Shown here: positions 18,525 through 34,910 of the stretch, piece by piece
Layout: each line of letters begins with the position of its first letter
Position numbering within the stretch: the first letter of the stretch is position 1
Source: Thermopolyspora flexuosa
GTDB taxonomy: Bacteria; Actinomycetota; Actinomycetes; Streptosporangiales; Streptosporangiaceae
DNA length: 64,000 bases
Assembly: GCF_006716785.1 (NCBI RefSeq)
Contig: NZ_VFPQ01000001.1
Coordinates: 558,001 to 622,000 of the forward strand
Reading direction: 5' to 3'
Position numbers and translations under genes: made by a program
Notes under the pieces: model-generated
Seen by the model: the letters and a program-made list of their open reading frames with translations, nothing else
Database searches by the model: none
Told to the model about the DNA's origin: nothing

Positions 18525-18859
18525 GTGTCCTCCACGTCGGCACTCCTTCGACCCACGCTGCCGCGGAGCGCTCCACGACCGCTGGAGCGCCGCTGGTGAC
18601 CGGCACGCCAAAAACGGCATTTCACCGGAAAACCGGGTGACGGAAGCCGTCATCGGTCGATCGCGCCTCGGTCAACCCGGCGCCCGGCCGTACCGGAAAC
18701 GGTCAAGAATTCAGCGGGACGCGATGGAAAATCTGGAGATTTGCCGTTCTGACGCCATTTTTTGCAGGTTTCCGTGGTGGGCATCGATTCATGGGGAGCA
18801 TCGGCCGCCGAGGCCGCCGGCCTGCAGGAACACGTAGTCGATCATCCGGGATGGGGCGA
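18525..18859. promoter_or_regulatory. divergent control region between acc operon and SARP gene
   Basis: 335 bp with no gene. It contains the imperfect dyad TTCACCGGAAAACCGGGTGA (18621-18640) and an AT-rich tract around 18722-18770 with a run of six T. SARP proteins bind direct repeats near -35 elements, and Lsr2 prefers AT-rich tracts; both would be expected to act here, but no site can be assigned with confidence. Confidence 0.45.
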
Positions 18860-20755
18860 ATGGAATTTCGGGTTCTGGGGTCTCTGGAGGTCCTCGACGG
18901 GGCCTGCGAGATCACGCCGAGCGCCGCGAAGGTGCGCGCGGTGCTGGCGATGCTGGTGCTCCGCCACAACCAAATCGTCTCGACCCGCGAATTCATCGAC
19001 GAGCTGTGGGGGGAGCGGCCGCCGCCGAGCGCGCTTTCCACGCTGCACACCTATGTCTACAAACTGCGCAAGACGCTCGGCCGCGGCGGCGCCGCGACGC
19101 TCGCCACCAAGCCGTACGGCTACCTGCTCCAGGTCGACCCGGCCGCGGTGGACCTGCACGAGTTCGAGCGCCGGGTGGCCGAGGGCCGCAGGCTGCTCGA
19201 CCAGGGGGACGCCGAGCGGGCCTCGCGCGCGCTGGTCGGCGCGCTCGGGCTGTGGCGGGGACCGGCGCTGGCGAACGTGGTGCCCGGCGAGCTGCTGTCC
19301 GCGCAGATCACCCGGCTGGAGGAGAGCCGGCTGCGCGCGCTCGAGCTGCGCATCGAGGCCGACCTGCGGCTGGGCCGGCACCGGGAGCTGATCAGCGAGC
19401 TGAAGGAGCTCACCCTCATCCACCCGCTCAACGAGGAGTTCCACGCCAAGCTCATGGCGGCGCTGCACGCGTGCGGGCGCCGGGTGGAGGCGCTGGAGGT
19501 GTTCCAGAGCCTGCGCCGCCGCCTCGTCGACCAGCTCGGCCTGGAGCCGTCCCCGGAGCTGCGCCGCCTCCAGCAGCGTCTGCTCGCCGCGGACGACGCC
19601 GGCCCGCTGCCGGCCGAGCCGCGCGAGGAGGCGGTGACCGTGGTGGAGCGCCGCCCGGCCCAGCTCCCGCCGGACATCGCCGACTTCGTGGGCCGCGCCG
19701 CGGAGCGGGAGTGGCTGGCGGTCGCGCTCGACCGGTCCGCGAGGGCGGGGACCGCGGTCCGGGTGGCCTGCCTCACCGGCATGCCGGGGGTGGGCAAGAC
19801 CGCGCTCGCGGTGCACGCGGCCCACCGCGCCCGCCAGGCGTACCCGGCGGGCCAGCTGTTCGCCCGGCTCACCGCGCCGGACGGCAGCCCGGTCGACCCG
19901 GGCGAGGTGCTCGGCGGGTTCCTGCGCGCCGCGGGCGTGCCCGACGAGCGCATCCCCGCCGACCCCGGCGAGCGCAGCACGATGTTCCGCACCTGGACCG
20001 CGGGCCGCCCGGCGCTCGTGGTGCTCGACGACGCCTGCGGCGCCGAGCAGGTGCAGCCGCTGCTGCCCGGCTCGGCCGAGTGCGCGGTGATCGTCACCAG
20101 CCGGTACGGCCTGCACGGCGTGGCCGGGGCGCGGGTGCTCGCCCTGGACGTGCCGGACGAGGCCGAGTGCCTGGAGCTGCTCGCGCTCATCATCGGCGAG
20201 GCCAGGGTGGAGCAGGAGCGCCGGGAGGCCGAGCGCATCGTCCGGCTGTGCGGCGGGCTGCCGCTCGCGCTGCGCTGCGCGGGCTCCCGGCTCGCCGCGA
20301 GCCAGGGCCTGGCGCTGCGCAACTACGCCGACCGGCTCGCCGACCCGGCCACCCGGCTCGACGAGCTGTGCGTGTCGAACCTCGACGTGCGCGCCGCGCT
20401 CGACGCCTCGTACCGCCGGCTCGACCCGCCCGAGCGCAGCCTGTTCCGGCTGCTCGGCCTGCTGCGCACCCCGGACGTGGCGCCGTCGCACGCCGCGGCG
20501 CTGCTCGGCTGCGAGACCGCCCGCGCGGCCCGGCTGCTCGCCCGCCTCGCCGACGCCTCGCTGCTGCGGGTACGGCCCGGCGACGACGGCGAGGTCCGTT
20601 ACACGCTGCACGAGCTGGTGCGGCTGTTCGCCCGGGAGTGCCTGGAGGAGGAGCTCGACCGCGCCCGGTCCGGCGAGCCGCCGCTCGCCGAGGAGGACGC
20701 CGAGGAGGAGACCGAGGAGACCGTCGCGGTGCCGCTGGAGGGGCTCCAGCGCTGA
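18860..20755 (+). CDS. SARP-family activator with NB-ARC domain (AfsR-like)
   Basis: A 631-residue regulator. Residues 1-95 are an OmpR-like winged helix (MEFRVLGSLEV, then LRHNQIVSTREFIDELWG), 97-245 the bacterial transcriptional activation domain, ending ALEVFQSLRRRLVDQLGLEPSPELRRLQ. A NB-ARC ATPase follows, with P-loop GMPGVGKTAL (K313), ALVVLDDA Walker B and GGLPLALRCAG. The C-terminus ends in an acidic tail without the TPR repeats of full AfsR (about 990 aa). SARPs switch on antibiotic pathway genes; NB-ARC forms add ATP control. The ATG at 18860 gives the family-typical start; ATG 18851 is an alternative. It lies 61 bp upstream of the PKS operon and divergent from accDA, so it is the likely pathway activator of both. 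Confidence 0.92.
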   Translation: MEFRVLGSLEVLDGACEITPSAAKVRAVLAMLVLRHNQIVSTREFIDELWGERPPPSALSTLHTYVYKLRKTLGRGGAATLATKPYGYLLQVDPAAVDLHEFERRVAEGRRLLDQGDAERASRALVGALGLWRGPALANVVPGELLSAQITRLEESRLRALELRIEADLRLGRHRELISELKELTLIHPLNEEFHAKLMAALHACGRRVEALEVFQSLRRRLVDQLGLEPSPELRRLQQRLLAADDAGPLPAEPREEAVTVVERRPAQLPPDIADFVGRAAEREWLAVALDRSARAGTAVRVACLTGMPGVGKTALAVHAAHRARQAYPAGQLFARLTAPDGSPVDPGEVLGGFLRAAGVPDERIPADPGERSTMFRTWTAGRPALVVLDDACGAEQVQPLLPGSAECAVIVTSRYGLHGVAGARVLALDVPDEAECLELLALIIGEARVEQERREAERIVRLCGGLPLALRCAGSRLAASQGLALRNYADRLADPATRLDELCVSNLDVRAALDASYRRLDPPERSLFRLLGLLRTPDVAPSHAAALLGCETARAARLLARLADASLLRVRPGDDGEVRYTLHELVRLFARECLEEELDRARSGEPPLAEEDAEEETEETVAVPLEGLQR

Positions 20756-20816
20756 ACCAGCAGCTCTCCAGACAATCCGGACATTCTGTGCATATTCGGA
20801 TGAAAGGAGAGGGGCT

Positions 20817-21140
20817 GTGCACCAGACGCTGATCGTCGCACGGATGGAGCCCTCCGAGACCGAAGCCGTGGCGAAGATCTTCGCCGAGTCCGACGCCACC
20901 GATCTGCCGTACATGATCGGGGTCTCCCGGCGCACGCTCTTCCGGTTCCACGGCCTGTACTTCCACCTCGTCGAGGCGGAGCAGGACATCACGCCCAACC
21001 TCTACCGGGCCCGCTCGCACCCGCTGTACGCGGACATCAACCGGAAGCTCGCCGAGCACATCCGGCCGTACGACCCGAACTGGCGCGAGCCCAAGGACGC
21101 CATGGCCGAGCCGTTCTACCACTGGGAGGCGGGGCGATGA
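20817..21140 (+). CDS. TcmI-family polyketide cyclase
   Basis: A 107-residue member of the TcmI type II cyclase family (ferredoxin-like fold), with the signatures [39 protein letters not shown] and a C-terminal EPFYHWEAG. TcmI-like cyclases close the later rings of aromatic polyketides; the homologous spore-pigment protein is WhiE ORFVII. The GTG start at 20817 follows AAGGAGAG. Its stop overlaps the cupin gene start by 4 nt (ATGA at 21137). It is the first gene of the polyketide operon after the SARP. Full length for the family, no missing segment. Confidence 0.9.
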   Translation: MHQTLIVARMEPSETEAVAKIFAESDATDLPYMIGVSRRTLFRFHGLYFHLVEAEQDITPNLYRARSHPLYADINRKLAEHIRPYDPNWREPKDAMAEPFYHWEAGR

Positions 21141-21568
21141 CCAGGCCCATCGAGAAGGTGTCGATCGACGCGGTGGCGCCGAACACCCGCCGGGGCGGCG
21201 ACCTGCGCGTGCTGCTCAGCCCGCGGACCGTCGGCGCGACCTCGGGCTTCATGGGCGCCGGGTGGCTGCGCCCCGGCGAGCACATCACCGAGCACTACCA
21301 CCCCTACTCGGAGGAGTTCCTCTACCTGGTGCGGGGCACCCTCGTCGCCCGCATCGACGGCGAGCGGGAGATCACCCTCACCGCCGGCGACGCGCTCATG
21401 GTGCCGAAGACGATCCGGCACCGGCTCGACAACGTCGGCGACGAGGAGGCGTTCTTCGTCTTCCACGCCGGCCCGCTCGCCCCGCGGCCCGAGCTCGGGC
21501 ACGTGGACACCGAGGCGGTCACCGGGACCGACGACGTGCCGCTGGTCGGGGGTGGGGGTCCGCGGTGA
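21137..21568 (+). CDS. cupin-fold polyketide cyclase/aromatisation protein (TcmJ/WhiE ORFII-like)
   Basis: A 143-residue single-domain cupin. The first cupin motif is present ([21 protein letters not shown] with two His and a Glu), and the second ([15 protein letters not shown]) keeps His, so a metal site can form. Cupins of this family (TcmJ, WhiE ORFII, PdmL-type) assist cyclisation of the nascent polyketide in tetracenomycin, spore-pigment and pentangular pathways. It overlaps its neighbours on both sides by 3-4 nt (ATGA upstream, GTGA downstream), which indicates one polycistronic, translationally coupled unit. Assignment to the cupin family is firm; the exact ring closed is not known. 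Confidence 0.88.
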   Translation: MTRPIEKVSIDAVAPNTRRGGDLRVLLSPRTVGATSGFMGAGWLRPGEHITEHYHPYSEEFLYLVRGTLVARIDGEREITLTAGDALMVPKTIRHRLDNVGDEEAFFVFHAGPLAPRPELGHVDTEAVTGTDDVPLVGGGGPR

Positions 21569-22815
21569 GGCGGGTGGTGATCACCGGTCTCGGGGTCACC
21601 GCGCCGGGCGGGATCGGCACCGCCGCGTTCTGGGATCTGATCAGCTCGGGCCGTACCGCGACCCGCCGCATCAGCCTCTTCGATCCCACCGGGTTCCGGT
21701 CCCGCATCGCCGCCGAGATCGACTTCGACCCGGCCGCGTGCGGCCTGTCGCCGCAGGAGATCCGGCGCATGGACCGGGCCGCGCAGCTCGGCGTGGTGAG
21801 CGCCCGGGAGGCGCTCGCCGACAGCGGGCTCACGTTGGAGGACGTGCCGCCGGAGCGGCGCGGGGTGAGCATCGGCAGCGCGGTCGGCTGCACCACGGGG
21901 CTCGAGGAGGAGTACGTCGTGGTGAGCGACGGCGGCCGCGAGTGGCTGGTCGACCCGGCGTACGCCGTACCGCACCTGTACGGCTACATGGTGCCGAGCA
22001 CGCTCGCGGTCGAGGTCGCCTGGACGGCCCAGGCCGAGGGGCCGGTCGCGCTCATCTCCACCGGGTGCACCGCCGGCCTCGACGCGGTCGGGCACGGGTA
22101 CCGGCTGGTGCAGGAGGGGGCCGCGGACGTCGTGATCGCCGGGGCCACCGACGCGCCGATCTCGCCGATCACCGTGGCCTGCTTCGACGCGATCAAGGCC
22201 ACCTCGCCGAACAACGACGACCCCGAGCACGCGTCGCGGCCGTTCGACCGCGACCGGGACGGGTTCGTGCTCGGCGAGGGCGCCGCGGTGATGGTGCTCG
22301 AGGAACGCGAGGCCGCGCTGCGCCGCGGTGCGGAGATTTATGCCGAAATTGTGGGATTCGCCAGCCGGAGCAACGCGTACCACATGACCGGCCTCAAGCC
22401 GGACGGGCGCGAGATGGCCGAGGCGATCCGCGTGGCGCTGCGCGAGGCCCGGCTCAACCCGGAGGACGTGGACTACATCAACGCGCACGGCTCCGGCACC
22501 CGGCAGAACGACCGGCACGAGACCGCCGCGTTCAAGGACGCGCTCGGCGAGCACGCCTATAAGACGCCGGTCAGCTCCATCAAGTCGATGGTCGGGCACT
22601 CGCTCGGCGCGATCGGCTCGATCGAGGTCGCCGCCTCGGTGCTGGCGATCAAGCACAACGTGATCCCGCCGACCGCGAACCTGCACACGCCCGACCCGGA
22701 ATGCGACCTCGACTACGTGCCCGTCACCGCCCGCGAACAGCCCGTCGACGTGGTGCTCAGCGTCGGCAGCGGCTTCGGCGGGTTCCAGACGGCGATGCTG
22801 CTCGCGCAGAGGTGA
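21565..22815 (+). CDS. type II PKS ketosynthase alpha (KS-alpha)
   Basis: A 416-residue condensing enzyme. The catalytic triad is intact: Cys168 in [12 protein letters not shown], His308 in NAHGSGT and His345 in GHSLGAIGS. The usual KS-alpha active-site sequence is GCTSGLD; here Ser is replaced by Ala. It forms a heterodimer with KS-beta and, with ACP, makes the poly-beta-keto chain from malonyl units. The GTG start at 21565 overlaps the cupin stop (GTGA) and gives [16 protein letters not shown], the expected beginning. The KS-beta gene follows 5 bp after the stop. Clade assignment (spore-pigment versus antibiotic type) needs a tree; gene company favours the whiE/pentangular side. Confidence 0.96.
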   Translation: MRRVVITGLGVTAPGGIGTAAFWDLISSGRTATRRISLFDPTGFRSRIAAEIDFDPAACGLSPQEIRRMDRAAQLGVVSAREALADSGLTLEDVPPERRGVSIGSAVGCTTGLEEEYVVVSDGGREWLVDPAYAVPHLYGYMVPSTLAVEVAWTAQAEGPVALISTGCTAGLDAVGHGYRLVQEGAADVVIAGATDAPISPITVACFDAIKATSPNNDDPEHASRPFDRDRDGFVLGEGAAVMVLEEREAALRRGAEIYAEIVGFASRSNAYHMTGLKPDGREMAEAIRVALREARLNPEDVDYINAHGSGTRQNDRHETAAFKDALGEHAYKTPVSSIKSMVGHSLGAIGSIEVAASVLAIKHNVIPPTANLHTPDPECDLDYVPVTAREQPVDVVLSVGSGFGGFQTAMLLAQR

Positions 22816-22820
22816 GGCCG

Positions 22821-25514
<2,694 letters not shown>

Positions 25515-25614
25515 ACCGCGGCCGGCCGACGATCCGGCGCGGCCCGCGCCCGGGGCGACCGCGGGTCGGGCCCGGTGCGGGCGCCGCGCCACACCGACCA
25601 AGGGGGGACAGACC

Positions 25615-25995
25615 ATGCCGTACGCAGCGATCACGTTCCGGGTGAAGCCCGGGCACGAGGAGGAGATCAGTAGGATCTTCGCCGAATCGCCCCGCCTCGA
25701 CTCGCCGATCGTCCGCGACGAGCAGGGGCGCGAGGTCGCCCGGCTGCTCGGCACGGCCGCGTTCGTCAAGGACGACGTGCTCGTCCGGGTGATCCACTAC
25801 GAGGGGGACTTCGGCGCGGTGGGGCGGCACCTCGCCCGGCAGCGCAACATCCACCAGATCGAGGGGCGGCTGCAGCCGTACCTGGCCGAGACCCGTGCCA
25901 CCGAGACGCCGGAGGGGTTCACCGCCTTCTTCCAGAACGCCTTGATGCGGTGTGTGTTCCACGCCGAGTCCGAGGCGCAGCCCATGGGGGCGTGA
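25615..25995 (+). CDS. SchA/CurD-like domain protein
   Basis: A 126-residue protein matching the SchA/CurD-like family by its N-terminus (MPYAAITFRVKPGHEEEISRIFAE) and by the ARLLGTAAFVKDDVLVRVIHYEGDFGAVGRHLARQRNI core. This family is known from the sch, cur and whiE spore-pigment clusters and from pentangular polyphenol clusters, where it is associated with oxidation or cyclisation; its precise reaction is not settled. It starts 100 bp after the ABM gene behind AAGGGGGG, so it may have its own promoter. Its presence is the best single clue that the PKS locus is of pigment/pentangular type. Confidence 0.85.
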   Translation: MPYAAITFRVKPGHEEEISRIFAESPRLDSPIVRDEQGREVARLLGTAAFVKDDVLVRVIHYEGDFGAVGRHLARQRNIHQIEGRLQPYLAETRATETPEGFTAFFQNALMRCVFHAESEAQPMGA

Positions 25996-26074
25996 CCGAC
26001 GGGCACCGTTGCCGACGCCCGGGCGGCGATCCGCCGTCCGGGCTCCGGTCGCCGCGGAGGAAGGAGGCCGCGAC

Positions 26075-26596
26075 GTGTCCGGCGACATCACACTCTCGTA
26101 CGAAGGGTCGCACGGGCGGGGCCGGTGGACCGGCCGCGACCAGGTGGACGACCACGCGGAGCGCATCGAGTCCCTGGAGGCGGTGGCGCGGGAGAGCGGG
26201 CGGCTGGCCGAGCAGGCGGACCGCCTGGTGTGCGCGCTCGCCGGCCGGGCGGGCCTCGACCCGGCCGCCTTCCGCTGCCTGCACGTGCTGGTCCGGCGGG
26301 GGCCGCTCCCGGTGCACCGGCTCGCCGTACACGCCGGGCTGGATCCGGGTACGGCAGGCGTCGTCGTTGGGGAGCTGGAGCGCGCCGGGCTCGCCCGGAG
26401 GGAGCGCGACGACGCGGGGCACGAGGTGGCCCGGGCCGACGAGACCGCGTGCCGGGACCGGATCGCCCCGGCCGTGCGCGAGCTGCGCGAGGCCTGGCAC
26501 GCGCTGACCGGGCACGGCTGCGACGACCTCGCGATCGTCGCGGTGCTGCTCGCCGAAGGCCGCAGGCTCACCGAGCTGGTGCCCACGCTAGGCTGA
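26075..26596 (+). CDS. MarR-like winged-helix regulator
   Basis: A 173-residue protein with a winged helix at about residues 65-125: LDPAAFRCLHVLVRRGPLPVHRLAVHAGL, then TAGVVVGELERAGLARRERDD, the pattern of MarR regulators. The N-terminal 40 residues are polar and charged. MarR proteins are dimeric repressors, often released by phenolic ligands, which an aromatic polyketide could be. The GTG at 26075 follows GGAGGAAGGAGG; an earlier in-frame start at 25952 overlaps the previous gene and lacks such a site. It is the last gene of the rightward run, 79 bp after the SchA/CurD gene, and its end overlaps the convergent 26588 gene by 9 nt. Repression of the PKS operon is inference. Confidence 0.75.
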   Translation: MSGDITLSYEGSHGRGRWTGRDQVDDHAERIESLEAVARESGRLAEQADRLVCALAGRAGLDPAAFRCLHVLVRRGPLPVHRLAVHAGLDPGTAGVVVGELERAGLARRERDDAGHEVARADETACRDRIAPAVRELREAWHALTGHGCDDLAIVAVLLAEGRRLTELVPTLG

Positions 26597-26890
26597 CGCG
26601 CCGCGCTCCTCCTCGCGCTGGGCCGCGCGGCGCGCGATCCCCTGGGCCCAGCGCGCGCACTCGCGGGCGATGCCCGCCGCCTCGCGGGCCCGTCGCGCCT
26701 TCTCCCGCAGGTCCGGCCGGGTGGGGTTGAGCTCGGCGAGTGCGTCGTAGGTGGCCGCGGTCTCCTCCTCGTCCCGGGCGACCCGCTCGTGGGCCTCGGC
26801 GAGGGCCTTGGCGAGCCGCCTGCTCCGCAGCACCTCTCTGCCGAGGCGCTCCCTGATCAGATCCGAGGTGAGCCTTCCGTCGCCGTCCAT
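26588..26890 (-). CDS. hypothetical coiled-coil protein
   Basis: A 100-residue, highly charged and helical protein (LAKALAEAHERVARDEEETAATYDALAEL, spread over residues 22-50, then LREKARRAREAAGIARECARWAQGIARR). No membrane segment or metal site is visible and no family is recognised. ATG 26890 (MDGDGRLTSDLIRERL) is chosen over 26923 because the extra residues are low-complexity Gly/Arg. The 3' end overlaps the MarR-like gene by 9 nt in convergent orientation. It resembles many small helical actinobacterial proteins that lie near sensor or stress genes. Confidence 0.6.
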   Translation of the reverse strand: MDGDGRLTSDLIRERLGREVLRSRRLAKALAEAHERVARDEEETAATYDALAELNPTRPDLREKARRAREAAGIARECARWAQGIARRAAQREEERGASA

Positions 26891-27243
26891 GCCGCCACGC
26901 CTGCCCGCGCCCGCCGACGGCATGCGCCGCGTGCGGCAAAGCGCAGGTCAAGGCGGGGGATCGCGGCCGTCGCGGCCTTACCCTCAGGCCGGCGGCTGGC
27001 GTAGCCGGGGTATTTCGCGGCCCTCCCGGGGACGGGCCGATTGGGCCGCCCTTGGCCGTACGGGCCGACGGGCGGTCTGGCGATGCCGTGACGTGACATC
27101 TTGTGGCGTAGCGGGCGCACGTCGTCCGAGGTGCCGGGCGTTCCGGTCCGGGGTGGGGCCGAGTGACGAGGACCGATCCGCGGTACGGGCGCACGAGGTG
27201 GCACCCCGGGACGTGCGGTGCCGATCGCGCCGGTGGGCGCGGG
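26891..27243. other. intergenic stretch, nothing recognised
   Basis: 353 bp between two minus-strand genes. Short ORFs on both strands are Arg/Pro/Gly-rich translations without codon bias. No terminator or promoter stands out. Confidence 0.35.
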
Positions 27244-27639
27244 TCAGCGGTTGAGCGAGCGGCTCATGCCGATGCACCGGCGCAGCCGCGGCCCGGTCCG
27301 CCTGAGCGGCGCCTGGTCGAGCTCGGCGACCATCGTCATGGCGGCCTTGGCGTCGGCGAGGATGCGCTGGGCCTGCTCGTCGTCGCCGGGCAGCTGCCCG
27401 CGCCGGTCCAGCTCGTGCCGGAGGAAGACGAGCGGATCCGGATCGCCGGCCCGCTCGGCGGCCACACTCGCCCGCGCAGCGGTGAGCAGCCCCAGGTAGT
27501 GGCTGCGCAGCAACGCCTCACGTGTACGCACCTGCTCGAGGTCGTCGAGCAGGTTGCGCGCGATCCTCACCAGGTCACCCGCGTGATCCGTCTCCGCGGT
27601 GATGTGGGCGCGGATGTCGTCGAACTCGGACCGCGTCAT
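27244..27639 (-). CDS. hypothetical helical protein, 131 aa
   Basis: A 131-residue soluble, mostly helical protein (DDIRAHITAETDHAGDLVRIARNLLDDLEQVRTREALLRSHYL over residues 6-50). The second half holds FLRHELDRRGQLPGDDEQAQRILADAKAAM. It has one Cys and a basic C-terminal tail (RLRRCIGMSRSLNR). I do not recognise the family. The ATG at 27639 follows GGAGGTGG with good spacing on the minus strand. It is divergent from the rRNA operon and may share the upstream region with rrn promoters. Confidence 0.65.
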   Translation of the reverse strand: MTRSEFDDIRAHITAETDHAGDLVRIARNLLDDLEQVRTREALLRSHYLGLLTAARASVAAERAGDPDPLVFLRHELDRRGQLPGDDEQAQRILADAKAAMTMVAELDQAPLRRTGPRLRRCIGMSRSLNR

Positions 27640-28324
27640 TGATGGCCACCTCCACCCCGTACTGGGACGCCGGAGCCCTGCGGCTCTGCGGGGCCCGTCT
27701 AGCTGCTTCTTAACCTGAGGCGATTGCGGACGGGTTGACAGCGGGTTGCCCTCCGTGCCCAAACGTCTCCTGTTGTGGATGCCTGAGAGGGGCGAATGGT
27801 TGACGTGCGGAACGAGTGGACATCGCAGTCTCGTGAGGCTGGTAAAGTTTTCAGCCGTCGCGGACGTGCGGTGCGGCCGCGGACCGTGATGGTCCGGAGG
27901 TCGCGCGATCGCCGCGGCTCCCTCTGACCATCACCTCCTCCGGGCGGATTTGGCGCTCCGGTGGGCAGTGAGCTAAGGTAGAGGGGTTGCCCTGGAGACA
28001 GGGTGTCCGATCCGCGGGTGGCCCGGTGCCGGGCGGCCGATCCCGGAAGGGGCCGGTTTGACAGGCGGTGGGAAACCCGCAGAATTGGACAGGCAAATGG
28101 AGCGCCCCGGACGCCGGGACCGGGATTCCGGTCACGGGCCGGTTCGGTGAACGCGTCCGTTCCTTGAGAACTCAACAGTGTGTCAAAAGCCAGTGCATGA
28201 GCTTTACCCCGTCATGCCAGGCGCTGCTCGGCAAGGCCTCGGGCTTTGCTGAGAGGTGTGTCTGGGTGATGGTTTTGCTGGGATGTCCCTCTTCGTGGGG
28301 GGTGTCTCAAGGGTTTTGAGGCAT
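27640..28324 (+). promoter_or_regulatory. rRNA operon promoter and leader region
   Basis: 685 bp upstream of 16S without a gene. It contains a TTGACA at 27735-27740 and further TTGACG and TAAAGT elements, consistent with several rrn promoters in tandem. The block CCTTGAGAACTCAACAGTGTG at about 28162-28182 is the conserved actinobacterial rRNA leader element associated with antitermination or processing. The stretch just before 16S contains CTCAAGGGTTTTGAG, a short dyad that may belong to the 16S processing stem. Confidence 0.6.
27950..27979 (+). promoter_or_regulatory. candidate rrn promoter (-35 TTGGCG, -10 TAAGGT)
   Basis: TTGGCG at 27950-27955 and TAAGGT at 27974-27979 with an 18-bp spacer, about 345 bp before the 16S 5' end. 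The hexamers match the actinobacterial housekeeping consensus moderately well (TTGACA / TAGGAT-like). Confidence 0.4.
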
Positions 28325-33694
<5,370 letters not shown>

Positions 33695-33815
33695 GCATAC
33701 GGAGCATGCGGCGCCGCATGGGTGGTGGCGTGTTCCGTGGTTTGCAGGGCGTTTCGTGTTCGCTGTGTGGTTCTCGAGCAACAGGCGGCTTTGCCGTTGT
33801 TGTTCTTTGGGTGTC

Positions 33816-33934
33816 GTTTCGGTGGTTATGGCGGAAGGGAAACACCCGGTTACATTCCGAACCCGGTAGTTAAGCCTTCCTGCGCCGATGGTACTGCACC
33901 TTGGGGGGTGTGGGAGAGTAGGTCGCTGCCGGAC
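33816..33934 (+). rRNA. rrf: 5S ribosomal RNA
   Basis: 119-nt 5S gene, from GTTTCGGTGGTTATGGCG to GGTCGCTGCCGGAC. The conserved CCGAACCCGGTAGTTAAG and GATGGTACTGCACC blocks are present. It lies 121 bp after 23S, in the usual order 16S-23S-5S. Confidence 0.95.
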
Positions 33935-33944
33935 GACTTTATGT

Positions 33945-33981
33945 GAGTGCCCCTGGCTGGGTTTCCCGGCTGGGGGCACTC
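33945..33981 (+). terminator. first rRNA operon terminator
   Basis: GAGTGCCCC (33945-33953) and GGGGCACTC (33973-33981), perfect 9-bp stem with a 19-nt internal loop that itself contains a short CCGG-type pairing, 10 bp after 5S. Confidence 0.7.
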
Positions 33982-34001
33982 GCATTTCTAGACGTTTTTT
34001 T

Positions 34002-34034
34002 GGGCCCTGAGAGCTTGCTCAGGGCCCTTTTTGG
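34002..34034 (+). terminator. second rRNA operon terminator, strong
   Basis: GGGCCCTGAG (34002-34011) and CTCAGGGCCC (34018-34027), perfect 10-bp stem, 6-nt loop, preceded by seven T and followed by TTTTTGGG. Together with the first hairpin it is a tandem rrn terminator. Confidence 0.85.
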
Positions 34035-34910
34035 GTTTTGGGCGTCGTCTTGGCGGTGCGGAGGGGTGCGGCATGGTGTGCGCGCTCCTTGGCTGCCGGC
34101 CGGTGGCGCCGTGGGTTGATCCCCGCATGTGTGCGGCATCGGTGACGGGCCTTGCCGGGCTCCGCAACGCGGTTACGGCCCCACGAGTCCTGGACTTCGG
34201 TAGGTGAGCTGTGGGCGTCGAGCCCGTCATGAGGGTCACCAAGGGCGTTTGTGCCGGACCGCTCTGATTTCCTGAACACTTGTGAGCGATGGGACTTTTT
34301 CGGTGTTAAATAAACGCTTCGTTCAGGATGGCCTGGACGATGGCCGCGGTGGTGCTGCGAAAGGTTGCCGGCGGGCTCGGTATTGCTGACGATATTGTGA
34401 ACGCCCGGCTTGTCTACAATTTCGGTGCCGCGTGAACTCGGATTGTGGTCGGGTCGGCTTTCGCAGGGCGACCGGCCGGGATAAAGCGGCGACGGGACGG
34501 TAAGGGCCTTTAGTGGCTCGGTTGGCCCGCTGACCGGTCCTCCGTGCCCTTTGGGCCCAGGCGTGCACCGTGACGGCGCGTGGCTCGGAGGCGCGGCCGT
34601 GGGCTACGCGGCGATGCCGCCTTCACCGAGGTGCGCTGGGCATCCTGGTTCCTGCGCGCCCGGGCGGAGGGGAACCGGCTCTGGTCACACTCCGTGACGG
34701 TAAGTGATCATGGACGGAGGCCTCGGAGGGCCCGCCGGGCGAATCTTACTTTGCCGCTCACTATCGCAAACATCGGTAGTGATGTTGCCTGAGTTGATAC
34801 CGGAATGAGCGGGACGCAATTGGTGTGTTGTGAAGGTTGACACGCTACGCTACTCCCACCCAGGACATCTCCCGCAAATGGCTCGTCTCGCCTGATTTGG
34901 GTTGGTCAGC
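34035..34910. other. long non-coding stretch after the rRNA operon
   Basis: About 875 bp without a credible gene. Short ORFs on both strands are Arg-rich and have poor codon bias. There are AT-rich patches near 34265-34330 and 34740-34800, and a TTGACA at 34837-34842 that may belong to a promoter for the downstream gene, though no well-spaced -10 was found. Confidence 0.4.

Noticed and set aside
16935-18599. 554-residue plus-strand ORF opposite accDA
   Set aside because: Antisense of a carboxyltransferase with clear motifs; low-complexity translation.
26891-27243. Short ORFs on both strands between the two small minus-strand genes
   Set aside because: No consistent third-position bias, no ribosome-binding site, overlapping each other on both strands.
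34580-34792. 70-residue plus-strand ORF after the rRNA operon
   Set aside because: Arg-rich, weak codon bias, no ribosome-binding site, no family features.
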